Source of the DNA: Podospora comata
Lineage: Eukaryota > Ascomycota > Sordariomycetes > Sordariales > Podosporaceae
Direction: 5' to 3'
Assembly (NCBI GenBank): GCA_017354895.1
Contig: CP071499.1
Location: 1,054,001 to 1,118,000 of the forward strand
Length of the DNA: 64,000 bases
Shown here: positions 33,785 through 45,500 of the stretch, piece by piece
Numbering within the stretch: position 1 is the first letter of the stretch
How the letters are laid out: each line of letters starts with the position of its first letter
Position numbers and translations under genes: made by a program
Notes under the pieces: generated by a model
The model's database searches: none
Seen by the model: the letters and a program-made list of their open reading frames with translations, nothing else
Told to the model about the DNA's origin: nothing

Positions 33785-36332
33785 TCAGACTTCTCGGTAT
33801 GGCGAAATGCCCTTCTTGAGTTCTTGAACAATCTCTGCCGCGGATTCCGGGCTGCTGGTCACAAAATCGTACCTCTTGCTCTCGGTAGACTTGTACACCA
33901 CGAGCTAGCGGTCAAAAGGGTTAGTTGGTGGCTCGCCAAACACAGGAGCTCCACACCTGGCCTCGTCACATACCTTGAAATTGGTCGGGTGCTTGCGTGA
34001 AACCTTGCAGCCCACCACATTGCTGAAGTGGATGGATGTCATCTTGGAATCGAGATCCCCGCTCTTGGTGCCAGAGGCTGGCATGATGTGGACATGCTCA
34101 CTGTCAATGGCAAACAGCTTCTCTGACAGCAACCGCATCGGCTGCTTCCGCCAAACTGTGTACTTTCTGACCTGGGTGCTGAGTCCAAGCTCATCCTGCT
34201 TCAGGACCTCCTTTGCCAATGGATGGGTACCCAAAAGCTTGGATTTCTTCGCCTTGGTCCAGCTGGAGTTATCAGAAAACAGAACTGGCCTAGGTGACGA
34301 GCTGCTTGGCGAACCCGTCATGGTGAGCGGCCCGTCTGTGGCAAAGCGCCGACGGTACAGATCTAATTCTGTGATATTGCCCAACGAAGCGACCGTTCGG
34401 TCAAGCATCACCACGGTGCCGGTATTCGGAACCTTCAACACATGATTGGCCTTGTCTAGCTGGCGTTTTCTACACGCCGTGTCCAGAACTTCGGCTAACC
34501 ACGTTTCGGTGCTGACGTCGAGTGTGAGCATCTGCCCTGGTGCAGCATCTGACGAGTGAATGTGAATGCGAAGGAGCCTCTTCTCACCGCGGGACGCAGG
34601 TGCGGTAGGCTGGGTAGATTGAGGCACATCGGCGAACATGGTGCCTGCCTTGTATCCCGTGTTGAGGACGGGGTTCTCTCTAGGCGGCGCGGGAGCACCC
34701 AAGACGGCCTCGGGTCGGGGCGTGCCCTTGGGAGTAAGGTCCTTGTCCTCCTCTTCGCCGCCGGCTTCTTGCTCAAACTGCGGTGTCACCCGCTGGTTCT
34801 CTTCAAATTCATCCTGTGAAGCTTGCGACAAAGCAAAAATGTCGTAGACTTTGGAAGCTGAACGGGCTCTTCCGGCCCTGTTGTTCGCTGTGGTGAATGA
34901 GGTGAGCTGCTTTTTGCGCTCCAAGGGTGGGAAGTCATCATCGACTTCGCCATCTTCCTCAACCATTCGTAAAGTCCACCAGTTCACATTGAGCTTGTCG
35001 CTGGGAAGTGGTGGCTCCAGCTTTTCTTCGTTATATCGCCACAAGCTCAAACCAATTAGATCGGCAACCGTTACGGCTCGGTCGCCGCCTTCTCCCTGAT
35101 GAACCGTCCGCCGAATAAGAACCTCGAATGGTTTTGAGGGCTGCTTCGAAAATGGGGCATAAATGCGCAGCATGATGGGATTCGGGTCTCCCTGACCAGA
35201 AAGCGAGGCAAATCCATCGAATGGCAGGGTTGGCTTCGTCTTCTTGGCTTTCAGAGCTGCGGATAACAAACTCTTCGGCTGAATCATGCTGATGGGCCGA
35301 ATTGTGCTCAACGGACGGGGTGGTGGTAGATCGCCCACCGGTAGGTGTAGAGGCAAGGGCATTGCCGACTTCCGTATCGTCATCCTTCGCGTGAACTCCC
35401 TGGGTGGTGTGCCCACAACCTGTTCCCGAAGCGAGGCGTTCATAGGGTTCTTCACAGCCTCCAAAATGGATGTTGAGTCGATGCTCTCAATGAAAGCCGA
35501 AGACATATCCGAGGCATCAGAATCGGACTCCGCCTCTTCCTCGAGAAGTTCACTTCCCTGTCTCTTGATGCCCTCGGTGGGCTCGGTGAGCTTGACCGAC
35601 AGCTTGGCGGCTCTAGCTGCCGCTTGTCGGGCGGCTTCCCTGTGCCTGTGATAACCTGATGACTCAAATTCATTCTCCGAAGAGACCTCACTACTCGTCA
35701 CCGTGTCGCGTCTAGCCCGTTCTTTGACAGTTTCGAGAGCGGACTGCGAGCCTCTCCTTGGGACAGGGCGAGCAGGTGAAACGGTGGTCATCTGCCGTAG
35801 GTTGGATGATTGCAGAGGAGAGGAACCTGATCGGTTGCGCACAGGCATCTTCGCAAATTTTATCTGCTGAGCAGCACGTTGATCAGGCTCATCGTCGCTT
35901 TCATCGCTAAGATCGCTGCTGTCATCTTCCTCCATTTGCTCACGCCGGCGCCGCCGTTTCGTCGCTAGACTTGGCCCAAGTGTCTCCGGAACACCACCTG
36001 GAAACAAGCCATTTTCTTCGCCCTCATCTTCCAGCGTTAGTCCAGCCGCCTTGGGGGCCTGGAAATACTCGGAAGCAATGGCCGTTGGAATCGGAGGCGA
36101 ATGAGTCCTCTTGATGAGAGCGGGATTTGGGCGCCATCCTGCCGATTTGAAAGGTGCTGAATTGAGGAAGTTCTCGTTCAAAGTGAAAAGACGCTCGCCA
36201 ACTCCATCAGCGATATCGTTCAAGTAGCTGGTTCGGAGTTGGTACAAGACCAAACTGAGAGTATGTCAGCTTAATTTGCAGGTAGAAACCTTTTGTATGA
36301 GGTACACACTCTTCGACTTGAATGACAGACAT
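33785..36332 (-). CDS. AVO1/SIN1-like TORC2 subunit
   Basis: Three exons: 36310-36332 (23 nt), 33974-36254 and 33785-33904; introns of 55 and 69 nt. Protein 807 aa. AVO1/SIN1 is the TORC2 scaffold that brings AGC kinases to the complex at the plasma membrane. Layout: N-terminal MSVIQVED then YQLRTSYLNDIADGVGERL, typical of the family; a long disordered acidic region; a CRIM-type domain at about residues 345-480 (PIMLRIYAPFSKQPSKPFEV); a Ras-binding-like domain at about 560-645; and a C-terminal PH domain at about 680-805. The last 39 residues (LVVYKSTESKRYDFVT and on) complete the PH fold and come from the final exon, so a single-exon model would miss them. Divergent from the PRCC-like gene. 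Confidence 0.92.
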
Positions 36333-37107
36333 GTTGGTTGTGAGAAGGTCGTGGCAGGCGAGGCAGTGTTGGGTTTCACTCTCCAGGCGTGACTTTGATG
36401 ATTTCAGGTCGGCAGCGAAGATTGATATACGCCCAGGTAGCAAGATAGATTAAAATATGAAGATATCCAGCGTGGTGGGGGAGGGGAGCAACGCAGGAAG
36501 CTGGCCGATTGGTGAAAGACGGTGAAACAAGCAGGTGATTAGGAGGTTCGCCCCGCTAAAGGTAGTGAATAGAGAACCCGTCAAGATCAGATGAACACCC
36601 AAAATGAAAACGTATTCTCTAATCGCCGAGTATACTGCCAGAGCAACCGGTGACGATAAGAAGTCGAAGTGAGAAGTTGGATGATGCTTGGTGAGGTGTA
36701 TGGCCCACTCACCCCCCAGGGTCTCAGATGCTTGGCGCATTTGTCACGGCGACAGAGAGCCCCACCGAAGCCGAACAGGCATAATTGTGGTTTCTCAGTG
36801 ATAGCAGACCGAGGTGCTGGAGGGCTTGCTTTATAACAAGTTTATATAAGGTAGCTTTGCAAGAGTTTAATTACATACAATCATTTCGGCAGGAGATAAA
36901 CCGCTGAGGAGGATACTTTGATTGATTGTCAGTCAAGAGAAACAACCGAGTCGTCGTTGCACTGTGGGTGGAGCTTGACCAAGGCTTATCGATAAGGTAG
37001 CCGCGCCTCTGACGGTCGCAGAAGCAATCAACTGTTTGCCTCCTACAAACCCAAACCCCAAATTTCAATCATCGTCATCGGCGCGCAAACGACATCATTT
37101 GATCAAT
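36333..37107. promoter_or_regulatory. Divergent promoter region AVO1 / PRCC-like
   Basis: 775 bp between two divergent starts. It holds a GATA palindrome (36985-36996) about 110 bp before the PRCC-like start. Confidence 0.5.
36985..36996. promoter_or_regulatory. GATA palindrome CTTATCGATAAG
   Basis: Two GATAAG cores head to head with no spacer. A likely binding site for a GATA factor or other dimeric regulator. Confidence 0.4.
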
Positions 37108-38277
37108 ATGGGCTTGGTGGACTACTCAGACTCGGATTCCGATGCCGAACTTCCACAACCACAGGGACAGAAACCAGCGTCTGTCCCGGCAGCCAGCGCC
37201 GCAAACAATAAGAAGCCATTTCAGAAGCTTGTCGGAGGCTCAGGCAAGATCGTTGTCAACTTACCGACCACGAGCGCGGCAGGCAAGACTGCCGACAATG
37301 ACGAGCCACCCGCGAAACGCGCCAAAACGACGACCGGCGGAAGTCGATTCGGCAATTTTGGCTCTTTCTTACCACCACCGAAGAAAACAACTGCCATCGC
37401 TGCATCATCCGATTCCTCTGCGAGGCAGCCAGGCTCAGCGCCGGCACCAAGGGTGAACTTGAGGACAGGCGCAGAACCAGCTTTTGTAAGAGGAGGAGAC
37501 GACGGCTATGGCGATAGCTCATCGACATCAGGAGGCGGTGGCCTCAACCTCCCGGCTCCCAAAAAGAGCTCTGGCCCATCAATACCAGAGGGTCAGAAAC
37601 CAGAATCGGAGGTCAAGCTGGTGGGGAAGCCGCTCATGTTCAAGCCGCTTTCAGTTGCGAGGAAGAAGACTGGACTGAACGCCAAAAAGAAGACGACAGC
37701 AACAGCGACAGTAGCGAAGACTGAGGTTCCAGCGCGGGTGTCGACGCCGACAGAAGCAGTGATCACAGACCCGCCAGTACCCCCGAGTCCGCAAAAGAAA
37801 CATGTCTCCCTGTTCTCCGTCGACGACGACGAAGATGCTCCTCCACCTGTCCCCACGGCCACAACAACCACGGGCGCCTACGAGCCTTTGTTCACAGTCC
37901 CAGAACCCTCTCCTACCTTACAACACGCACATGATGTCACAGCGCCTTACCCTGTAGAAACAACCCAACCTTCAAACCCGGTACCGGACGCGTTTGCCGG
38001 CCTTTCCAAGGCAGCCCGCCGTGAGCTTTTTGGTCGCTCGGACCAAGTACCGACCAACATGATAAACTTCAACATGGAAGCCGAATACAACTCCAACGAA
38101 GCCCTCAGACAGTCGGGTGAGCAGCAGGTTTACAATCCGATCAGATCGATTGCTCCAGGCAAGCACAGCTTGAGACAGGTGGTCAACATGGCCCAGAACA
38201 ACCAGAGTGCCCTGGAGGATAGCTTTGCCAAAGGCAAGCAGAACAAAAGTGACGCTGCAGGGAGATATGGATGGTAG
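37108..38277 (+). CDS. PRCC-like nuclear protein
   Basis: Single exon, 389 aa. It matches the PRCC family (named from a human renal carcinoma fusion partner; a nuclear protein linked to MAD2B and to the spliceosome). The start MGLVDYSDSDSD is the typical acidic opening, the middle is Pro/Lys-rich and disordered with patches such as KLVGGSGKIVVNLP and FGSFLPPPKK, and the conserved C-terminus runs INFNMEAEYNSNEALRQS to AAGRYGW. The ATG at 37108 was chosen; the open frame upstream of it lacks an ATG. Basic patches (PPAKRAK) suggest nuclear import. Function in this fungus is inferred from the family only. Confidence 0.82.
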   Translation: MGLVDYSDSDSDAELPQPQGQKPASVPAASAANNKKPFQKLVGGSGKIVVNLPTTSAAGKTADNDEPPAKRAKTTTGGSRFGNFGSFLPPPKKTTAIAASSDSSARQPGSAPAPRVNLRTGAEPAFVRGGDDGYGDSSSTSGGGGLNLPAPKKSSGPSIPEGQKPESEVKLVGKPLMFKPLSVARKKTGLNAKKKTTATATVAKTEVPARVSTPTEAVITDPPVPPSPQKKHVSLFSVDDDEDAPPPVPTATTTTGAYEPLFTVPEPSPTLQHAHDVTAPYPVETTQPSNPVPDAFAGLSKAARRELFGRSDQVPTNMINFNMEAEYNSNEALRQSGEQQVYNPIRSIAPGKHSLRQVVNMAQNNQSALEDSFAKGKQNKSDAAGRYGW

Positions 38278-39589
38278 TGATGCGGGGCAAGGGTGTCTCT
38301 GGCAGAGTCAATATTGTATACGGCATAGTTGTGGCCAACGAGCATTTGACAAGTCAAAGATTCGTCAAACCAACGAAACAATGACCATACCTCAATCGCT
38401 ATTCTCCAATGACCTTGAAGCATCTATACGATGCATGCTTTGGCGAAGTGGTCGGGTCGACATGCAGGGAAGGGGTTGCCGATGCAATGCAAGAACGTTG
38501 TTCAATTCAAGGATGATTGCATGCTCACTGTTCTGTTTTGGGTTATTTGCAGAAACAATTCTCCTCGACATCTGTTGTGTAACTGTTCCCGACGTTATGG
38601 AAAGGCGAGATGAGCTATGATGGGATGTCAGCAAGATGGTTTTGAGGAAATGCCCGGAGTGCCTCGTTGCCGTTCTTTTTACAGAAGAGATGAGAGAGGG
38701 AATATTCTACGATTGGGTCTCGATTTCTAGAGCCAACAGTGACTGCTGCATGTGCAGATGCATGTCTGCATGCATAGGGGAGGTTGGAAAGAAGCTTGGA
38801 CTGGACGCTAAGATATCTCTTGGGTCCCATCTCCCCGCATAAGGTGTGGGGTCACCGAAATAGACGCCAGCCAATCCCGGGGTTGGGCGTCTAATGCTGT
38901 CCAACGACATGCTTGGCTATTTTTGCACCCTGGGAGCGAAGAGGGTGTTAACCGCCCGACAGGGACCTTTGTTGTGGTGTTATCACATCATAATACCCTT
39001 GCTGCAGTAGGCGGATAGACGACGCTGTTAGTGCTGATGCAGGCACTACTATGGAAGCCCTTAACTGGGCAGGATCACTTCTCACTTGTCGATTCATCAC
39101 CACCATCACCATCACGCTGCATCTGACCCTCCTCTATCGTGGAAAGTTCCATCCCGTCGGGACACCCTACAGCCGGAACCGTAAACAATGAAACACGGTA
39201 TAGCTAATCTCTCATATGGTCGTCGTTTCGTTTCATGTTTCTTGTGATGACTTTATTTTAGTTGATAATCACGGATAGCCGCCGTGGACTGTCTTTTTTT
39301 ATTTTTCTTGCCATCTCTTCTCACCTCGCTCCTTTGGTTGCCCATCTCCTGTGTTGGAATAAGGCTGCGTTTGCTTACTTCCCATGCCGCATCTATTAAT
39401 CGATCGGTATCAGATCTGAGGTGCTGTGAGAAATCCTGTTGACACTTTATTCTCCAATATATTCCTGAGGATCCTCTTCATTGAGCTGCTTCTCAGGATT
39501 CAACCTCGTCAGCCGCCAACCTTTGAAGGAACAAGAGCCCGATCCACAGACCGTCTTGCACCACACGCACATATGCAGACAAGCACACC
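38278..39589. other. Intergenic between the PRCC-like and 626-aa genes
   Basis: 1.3 kb without a recognised gene. A cluster of TGCATG motifs lies near 38,747-38,776. The right half is the likely promoter and leader of the 626-aa gene. Confidence 0.4.
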
Positions 39590-41522
39590 ATGGCGCCTAT
39601 CATGAGGAATCGGATCTCATCGCCTCTCGAGGCTGGCCCATCCATCGCCGACAGCCTACCGGTCTACGTCAACGAGGCCTTGGATTATGCGTCGAAGAGA
39701 CTGGCTAAGAAGGGGGCCAACATTACACTGCTTGTTGTTCGCCGCGACTACCAACTGCCGACATCCACCATTGTTACCTCTCCGACCTTTACGCCAGGCT
39801 CGCACGTCCTCAACACAGCAGCATTGCGGCCTACCCTGCCTCCTGTCTCGAGATTGGAAGCCCTCAAGCAGTTCGTCAAGCTCAACAGCAGCACAACGAG
39901 TGACGGAAGTGTACGAGAGAGGATTGTCCATATTCATTTGGATCGGTTCAGCGATGGCACCGTATCACCTGCCTTCAGCGAGGCTTCTGCCATTTCCAGC
40001 TCCACCTACTCCTCGGTCGACTCGACCTTTACCAGCACCAGCACCAGCAGCAATCGGTTCCGATGGCCAGGTAGTCCATCTCATTATGGCGGCAGCAGCG
40101 TGCCCATGACACCTGCCACGCCTTTCACTGTGATGTCAGACAACAGTGCTGAGCATTCAAGTGTTGCACACCAGACCGGCTTGAGGTTCATCCATGCTGA
40201 ACCTTTGAGCCCCAAAGATGAGAGACTTTTGTCTCAGACAATTGAGAAGACATCCAAGAAGTTCAAGCTGGGGTATGTAGATCCTCAAGGTATCTTCGCC
40301 CGCAATCGCTAACCACCAGATCAGATCCGAATGGCTCTCCCGACCAGTCTCAGCCTCTTCCCTCTCCCTCCCTCCAGATCTCATCCGCCTCTCGCTCTCA
40401 CAAAACCAGCCCCTCTTCACCTCATCCCACCTCAAACTCCTCTCACTCGACTCCCTCTACACCTTCCGCACAGCCTTCCAAGCCTACGCCCGCACCCGCT
40501 CCTCCTACCGCCTGGAAGACGCCGTCGACGAGCTCCGCCGCCTCTACCTCTCCAACGGCCGGCGTCCTCTACTCAAGAGCATCCTCCTCAACTCTTACCG
40601 ATGGCTCGATCCCATCTGCGACCACTCCCTAAGCCAGGTCTGCCGCATGTACGAGCGTGCCTACGGCGGCAACGTCATCAGAGACGACACCAAAGATGCC
40701 AGCGGCGCAGCATGGCCATTAGTAGCCGAAGACAAAGAAATTCTTTTCACGCTCAACTCCCCGACCGACTCGGAAGCCGAAGATGATGATGATCTTGACG
40801 ATGACGAAAAGTTTGACCTCAAGGCGATAGAAGCATGGTACCGCACCACCTCCATCCATCATCACCACCAACCACCACCAGCACCGCCAAGAGAGCGAGA
40901 AAGGACAGTCCTCAGAATCGACCCCCTCCGCTCTCACCCTTCCAATTCTCCGCATGATATCCTTTTGCCATCTCCCGTCCGTCCAGCTCCTGTCCCTATC
41001 CCGGAAGAAAGGAGGACAACAACACCTAAACTCTTCCCCGCCCCACCAGGGAGAAACCCAGCGTTGTTGCAGTTGAAACTGCAAACCACCTTTGAGAAAC
41101 GTCTCCCTTTGCCCCCAAGAGAGGAGGAAACTCACTCCCCCATCTCAGAAAAAGAAGAAAAAGAAGAAGAAGAAGAAGAAGAAGAAGAACACACCGCCCG
41201 TCCCCACAGCGCGGTTAGATCGTTCCCTCCTCCTACCATTTTGACTACTGCCAAACCGGGGAACGGCTCCGCTCCCCCATCAGCCCAGTGGTCAAAAACC
41301 AGTTTTTCCCTCAACGAGATCATGCTCTCACCCGACGGGTCAGGGCCAGGGTCAGGGTCAGGTGGGGTAGGTGATAACGAACCAGAAGAAAGGGAAAGAG
41401 TCGGACCTCTAACACCAAACGGCTACGACGACATCAGCCCCATCACCAGAGGAGAGTGGGGGTTTTTGTTCCCTGTCGTGGCGGAGAGGCAGAGGATGGT
41501 CAGGGTCGAGACTTGTACTTAG
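39590..41522 (+). CDS. Fungal protein of unknown function (626 aa)
   Basis: Two exons: 39590-40272 and 40325-41522. The 52-nt intron has donor GTATGT, branch GCTAAC and acceptor ATCAG, and splicing gives KFKLGSEWLSRPVS. The N-terminal block (YVNEALDYASKRLAKKGANI to LPPVSRLEALKQFVKL) looks like a folded alpha/beta domain. A Ser/Thr-rich linker follows, then a helical block (WLSRPVS to CRMYERAYGG), and then an acidic, Pro-rich tail with a poly-Glu tract from a GAA repeat at about 41,150-41,190. No membrane segment, signal peptide or catalytic motif was recognised. Possibly a cytosolic regulatory or scaffold protein. It is probably conserved among filamentous ascomycetes, but I cannot confirm that here. 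Confidence 0.78.
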
Positions 41523-42521
41523 GTGATAAACCACCGGGTTGGAGAGATGATTTAGTTTTTATATACATATATATATTCACACCTACTTATCTACCCGCCC
41601 CGCCTGTCCGTATGACAGACAACAAAACATCATGCATTCTCCAACAGCATAAGGTGAATGAATTTGGAGCTTATACATACCCACCCACCCGTCGTTTTCT
41701 ATCTACACCACCAACCACCGCAAAACAACAGGGCAGTAAGTGGTACGGCTCAAGATATCTCTCACAAAACCTCCTCAATCTCTTAATCTATGGAAGTTAG
41801 GTATTCTGACCCCGAGTATCAGGAAAAACTCAAACCTAGAAAAAACCCCCTCTTAAACCCCAACCAACCCCTGTGTGATTCTTTGCTCTTTCCTGGTCTG
41901 GGTGGGTGGACGTTTCTTCCCGCCGCCCCCCAAAATGCCCTTCAGTCACCACCAACCATGAAATAATAGACCCATTGTTTGAATACCTAAAACAAAACCT
42001 CGCTGAGCCTCTCAAACCAAAAGGTCTAGGAGAGAAAAGAGAATATATTGACAGAACCAACGCCCCCCCCCAACCCAGAACCCAAAACCCAAAGACAGAC
42101 CATAAGAAAAAGAGAACCGAGTTCATTCCCAATGCTCACCCCCTAGATGAGATGCCAGATTTAATTAACAAAACCCTCTTCCCCCCTTTCTCCCCCCATC
42201 ATGTGCAAGGCGTGAGCTCTTCTCCCCTAAAAAACGCCATCGCTTTCACCAAACAAAAACAAAATTCTCGCAAGGAGCGCTGAATTCAAGTTGAGAGATC
42301 TTATTGATCATGTCCTTTCGTTTGGCCTCTCCTACGAGAAGAAAAAATGGCGTCTTTTCGCTGACGACGACTCTTCATCAAAAGAAGCCGCAAGGGAGAA
42401 AAAAAAAGTAATAATTACAATAAAAAGGTAATTTCGATCCATCATAGAAAAAGGGGGGGGGGCCTCAATTCGATGGTCGAGTTTCAACCCGGCGTGGGTC
42501 AGCGTGCGAATCCATCCATCT
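41523..42521. other. Convergent intergenic region
   Basis: 1 kb between the 3' ends of the 626-aa gene and the ubiquitin hydrolase gene. A- and C-rich on the plus strand; no gene recognised. Confidence 0.45.
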
Positions 42522-45500
42522 TCACTGCAAGTCCACATCCTGCAGTGCGGCGTTTGCCGCAAAGACGCCAAAGCTGTCGAGCTGCCCAGAGCAGATCGAT
42601 GAGTTCTCCCAGTCTGCAAATAAGGCTTGGTCATCAGCCAGCCGTGTTGCTGGAGGCGATGCTGGATGAGTCACTGTAGTACATACCCGAGCCGTCTTCC
42701 TCAAGCTCCTCGACGACTGTAAGTCTCGTCACCGACTCCAAGATCACTGCGCTGGCTGTTAGCGTCTGATAAATTAAACAGGTCTCAGGCATCTCGGTGC
42801 TCACCCGTGCTAAGCTCGGTGAACTCTTGGCCCTGCTTGTCTTCAGCCGGGTTTTCGAGGTCGAAGTACTTCCTGCACTTGGTGATCACTCGCTGTAAGC
42901 TTGTGACAACATGCTGGGAGACATCGGCATTTCGGATAACATAGTTGTCGCGTAGGTAGTAGAGACACTGCAGACCAAGTGCCCTGGCAGTCTGGTTCAT
43001 CCTTTCAGCCATACCCATGCCCTCATCTTCGTCCGAATCCTCCTCGGATATGATGTTCTCGGCTTGCACAGTATAGGTGCGGTGAGTGAAAAGCCTCTCT
43101 TGCAAGAACTGCTCGACTTCTGCCCCGACAGCCGGTTCATAATAGCCAAGCAAGCTGGGGGCCCATTCCACCAAGTTCTCAAGACCGATCAGATGAATAT
43201 CTTCCTCGTTCTCTCCCGAACACTCTCTCGGACCATCAAATGCTATCCGCTGGAAATCCAAAAACGCCTTGCCCTCTGCAGTCTGCAGGCTTTTACATTC
43301 CTGGGTCACATGGCGGATCAAGTCGTTGACCATCCCGAATCCGCTGGCGTAACGGAGAAAGATCTGACCAGCCACCTTGAGATAGGGTGCGGATAGTGTG
43401 CCATGCGAAGTGCTGCCACTGATCCCCTGACGCAACGTCCTATAGATTGCTTCCTCCATCTGCAGACTCTGCTTCATCAGATTTGTGAGAATCGAGTGGG
43501 TGGCCTTTTCGTTCTGTCCAATCAGGATAAGTCGATCCACAAAGATATTGCACCCGTACTTGGGCCACTCCATCCACAGGACTTTGGCTTCGGCGTTGGT
43601 CATGGTGAGCGTCAAGTCCGAGTCAGCTTGTTGACGAGCATAACGGGTCCTATCGTGGGGCTCCGTCATCGGCACTCGTGCGAGCACGTAGTCCAGCAGA
43701 GCGAGGATGGCTTCGTAGGACGGCATTCGAGTCTGTTGTCTCCGAGAGACTGCCCCGGCCATCCTGTAAATCTGTGGTGGCAAGTCGCCGAGGCCAGGAT
43801 CGGCTGCTATAATCCACAGCAGTGACTCGAGGTGGCCGTGTCCAACGAAGCCCGCGAGTTCTTTAGGACCAAGCTGCACGAAAGCCAGCATGAAACCGAA
43901 CACTTCAGGCCATGATCGAAGGTTGGTGTGGAAGTGAAGCCAGAGCTGGTTGATCAACGTCAGGATTGTCTCAATGTCCGTAGATCCGCCCTCGTCGGAT
44001 GCGTCATCTTCGCCAACCTCTGTTCCTGGCCCATAATAGAACGAAGGGATTTGCTCCTTGACAGTCTGAATGGTTCGGAGCACTAGGTTGCCAACGCCTT
44101 GGCGAACATCAGGATCGACATTTCTCTGGAGCATCACCCTAAAAGTCTCCGGAGTCTCGTCAAAGTACTTGATGAGAAGGTGAGAGCAGCCCCCGCAGCT
44201 CTGAACCAGGTTTTGAATGCGGGCAGCGAGTTCAGAGAAGTGAGGAGTGTCCTTGACGCGAGACGCAACCTGATCCAAGTGCCCAATCGCCATCCACAGA
44301 GCCGTGGTCTCCAGGCTATGGCCATCGCTACACAGCGGCTGGATCGTCCTGAGGCGTATCAGGGCCGAGATCACAAACTGGATTTGGTATGGATCAAACA
44401 AGCAATGCCTCCGGAGCAATAACGTGTTTTGCTCATGGATGGACCCCTCCAAGCGGTCTGGCACCGGCACGCGAAGTGGCACCGAAAGCTTGGCTTGCTG
44501 AAGGTACTTTTGCTGACTTGCTGCCAGAGATGATGCTCGCTCGTAGAACAGCATGTAAGCGCTGTATTGCTTGTCGTACTGAACGCCGTTGGACTGATAC
44601 TGTACCGAGTAATCCGGACCCCCGAAACAGGCATGTTCCAAGTTCGCTGGGTTCCAGGCCGTCACTACATCGTCGTTGAATTCGATCCAAGTCGGCTGCT
44701 CGCTGCTGCTTGGGCGCTCGCGGGTATACGAGTAGTAGTGGCCCGATTCTGCTGTTCCAGAATGAACCAAGACACCCACGAGCTCGAAGACGTCCTCGAG
44801 TCCCTCGCCCTCGGCCGAGGGGTTGCTGAGGTGATCAATCGTGTAGGGTCTCATGTCGATCTTGTCCGGAAACTCAAAGTGCTGATTGATCTTGTTTCGT
44901 TGCATGGAGCGCAGGTTGAAGTCAAAGCGCTTCAAGTGGAAGATGAGGCTGTCTGGTATGTCTTTTAGGCAGGCCCTCTTTACGGCGTTGACATGACGGT
45001 CACAGGTTGAGCACTTGTACTTGTTGTCTCCTTCCATGACCTCACCCTTGACATAGGCCTCCAGGCTCTTAGCCAAAGAGTTGTTGCCTTTTACGTCGCA
45101 TTGGATTGCCGAAAAGGGTTCCAGTCGTTCAGAGATGTGGGGACACTCTGTAGACCGGACTTGCTGCACAAGTTGGCCACCGTAAAACGAGCGGAACCGG
45201 GTCTTGTCCTCTGGTGTAGAGAACTGTCCTTCCCAGCGATCAAACAACAGGTTGTAGAACTCGTCCACATCCATTTGAACGCCAACATCAATCTGACTAT
45301 CCTCATATGTCTTGATGCTGGCCACACACTCCTCGGGGTTGCAGGAGCGCGCGATGCTGTCCTGCATTTGCGCAAAGACTTTCTGCGTCTGGACAAGAAG
45401 AGCCTGTGCGTAGCGAGGATCCCTAACTTTAGCGCCCAGCATAAACCTTCGAAATTCGTGGTTCATGAACAGCTGTGTGAATAACGAATTGAAATAGCAG

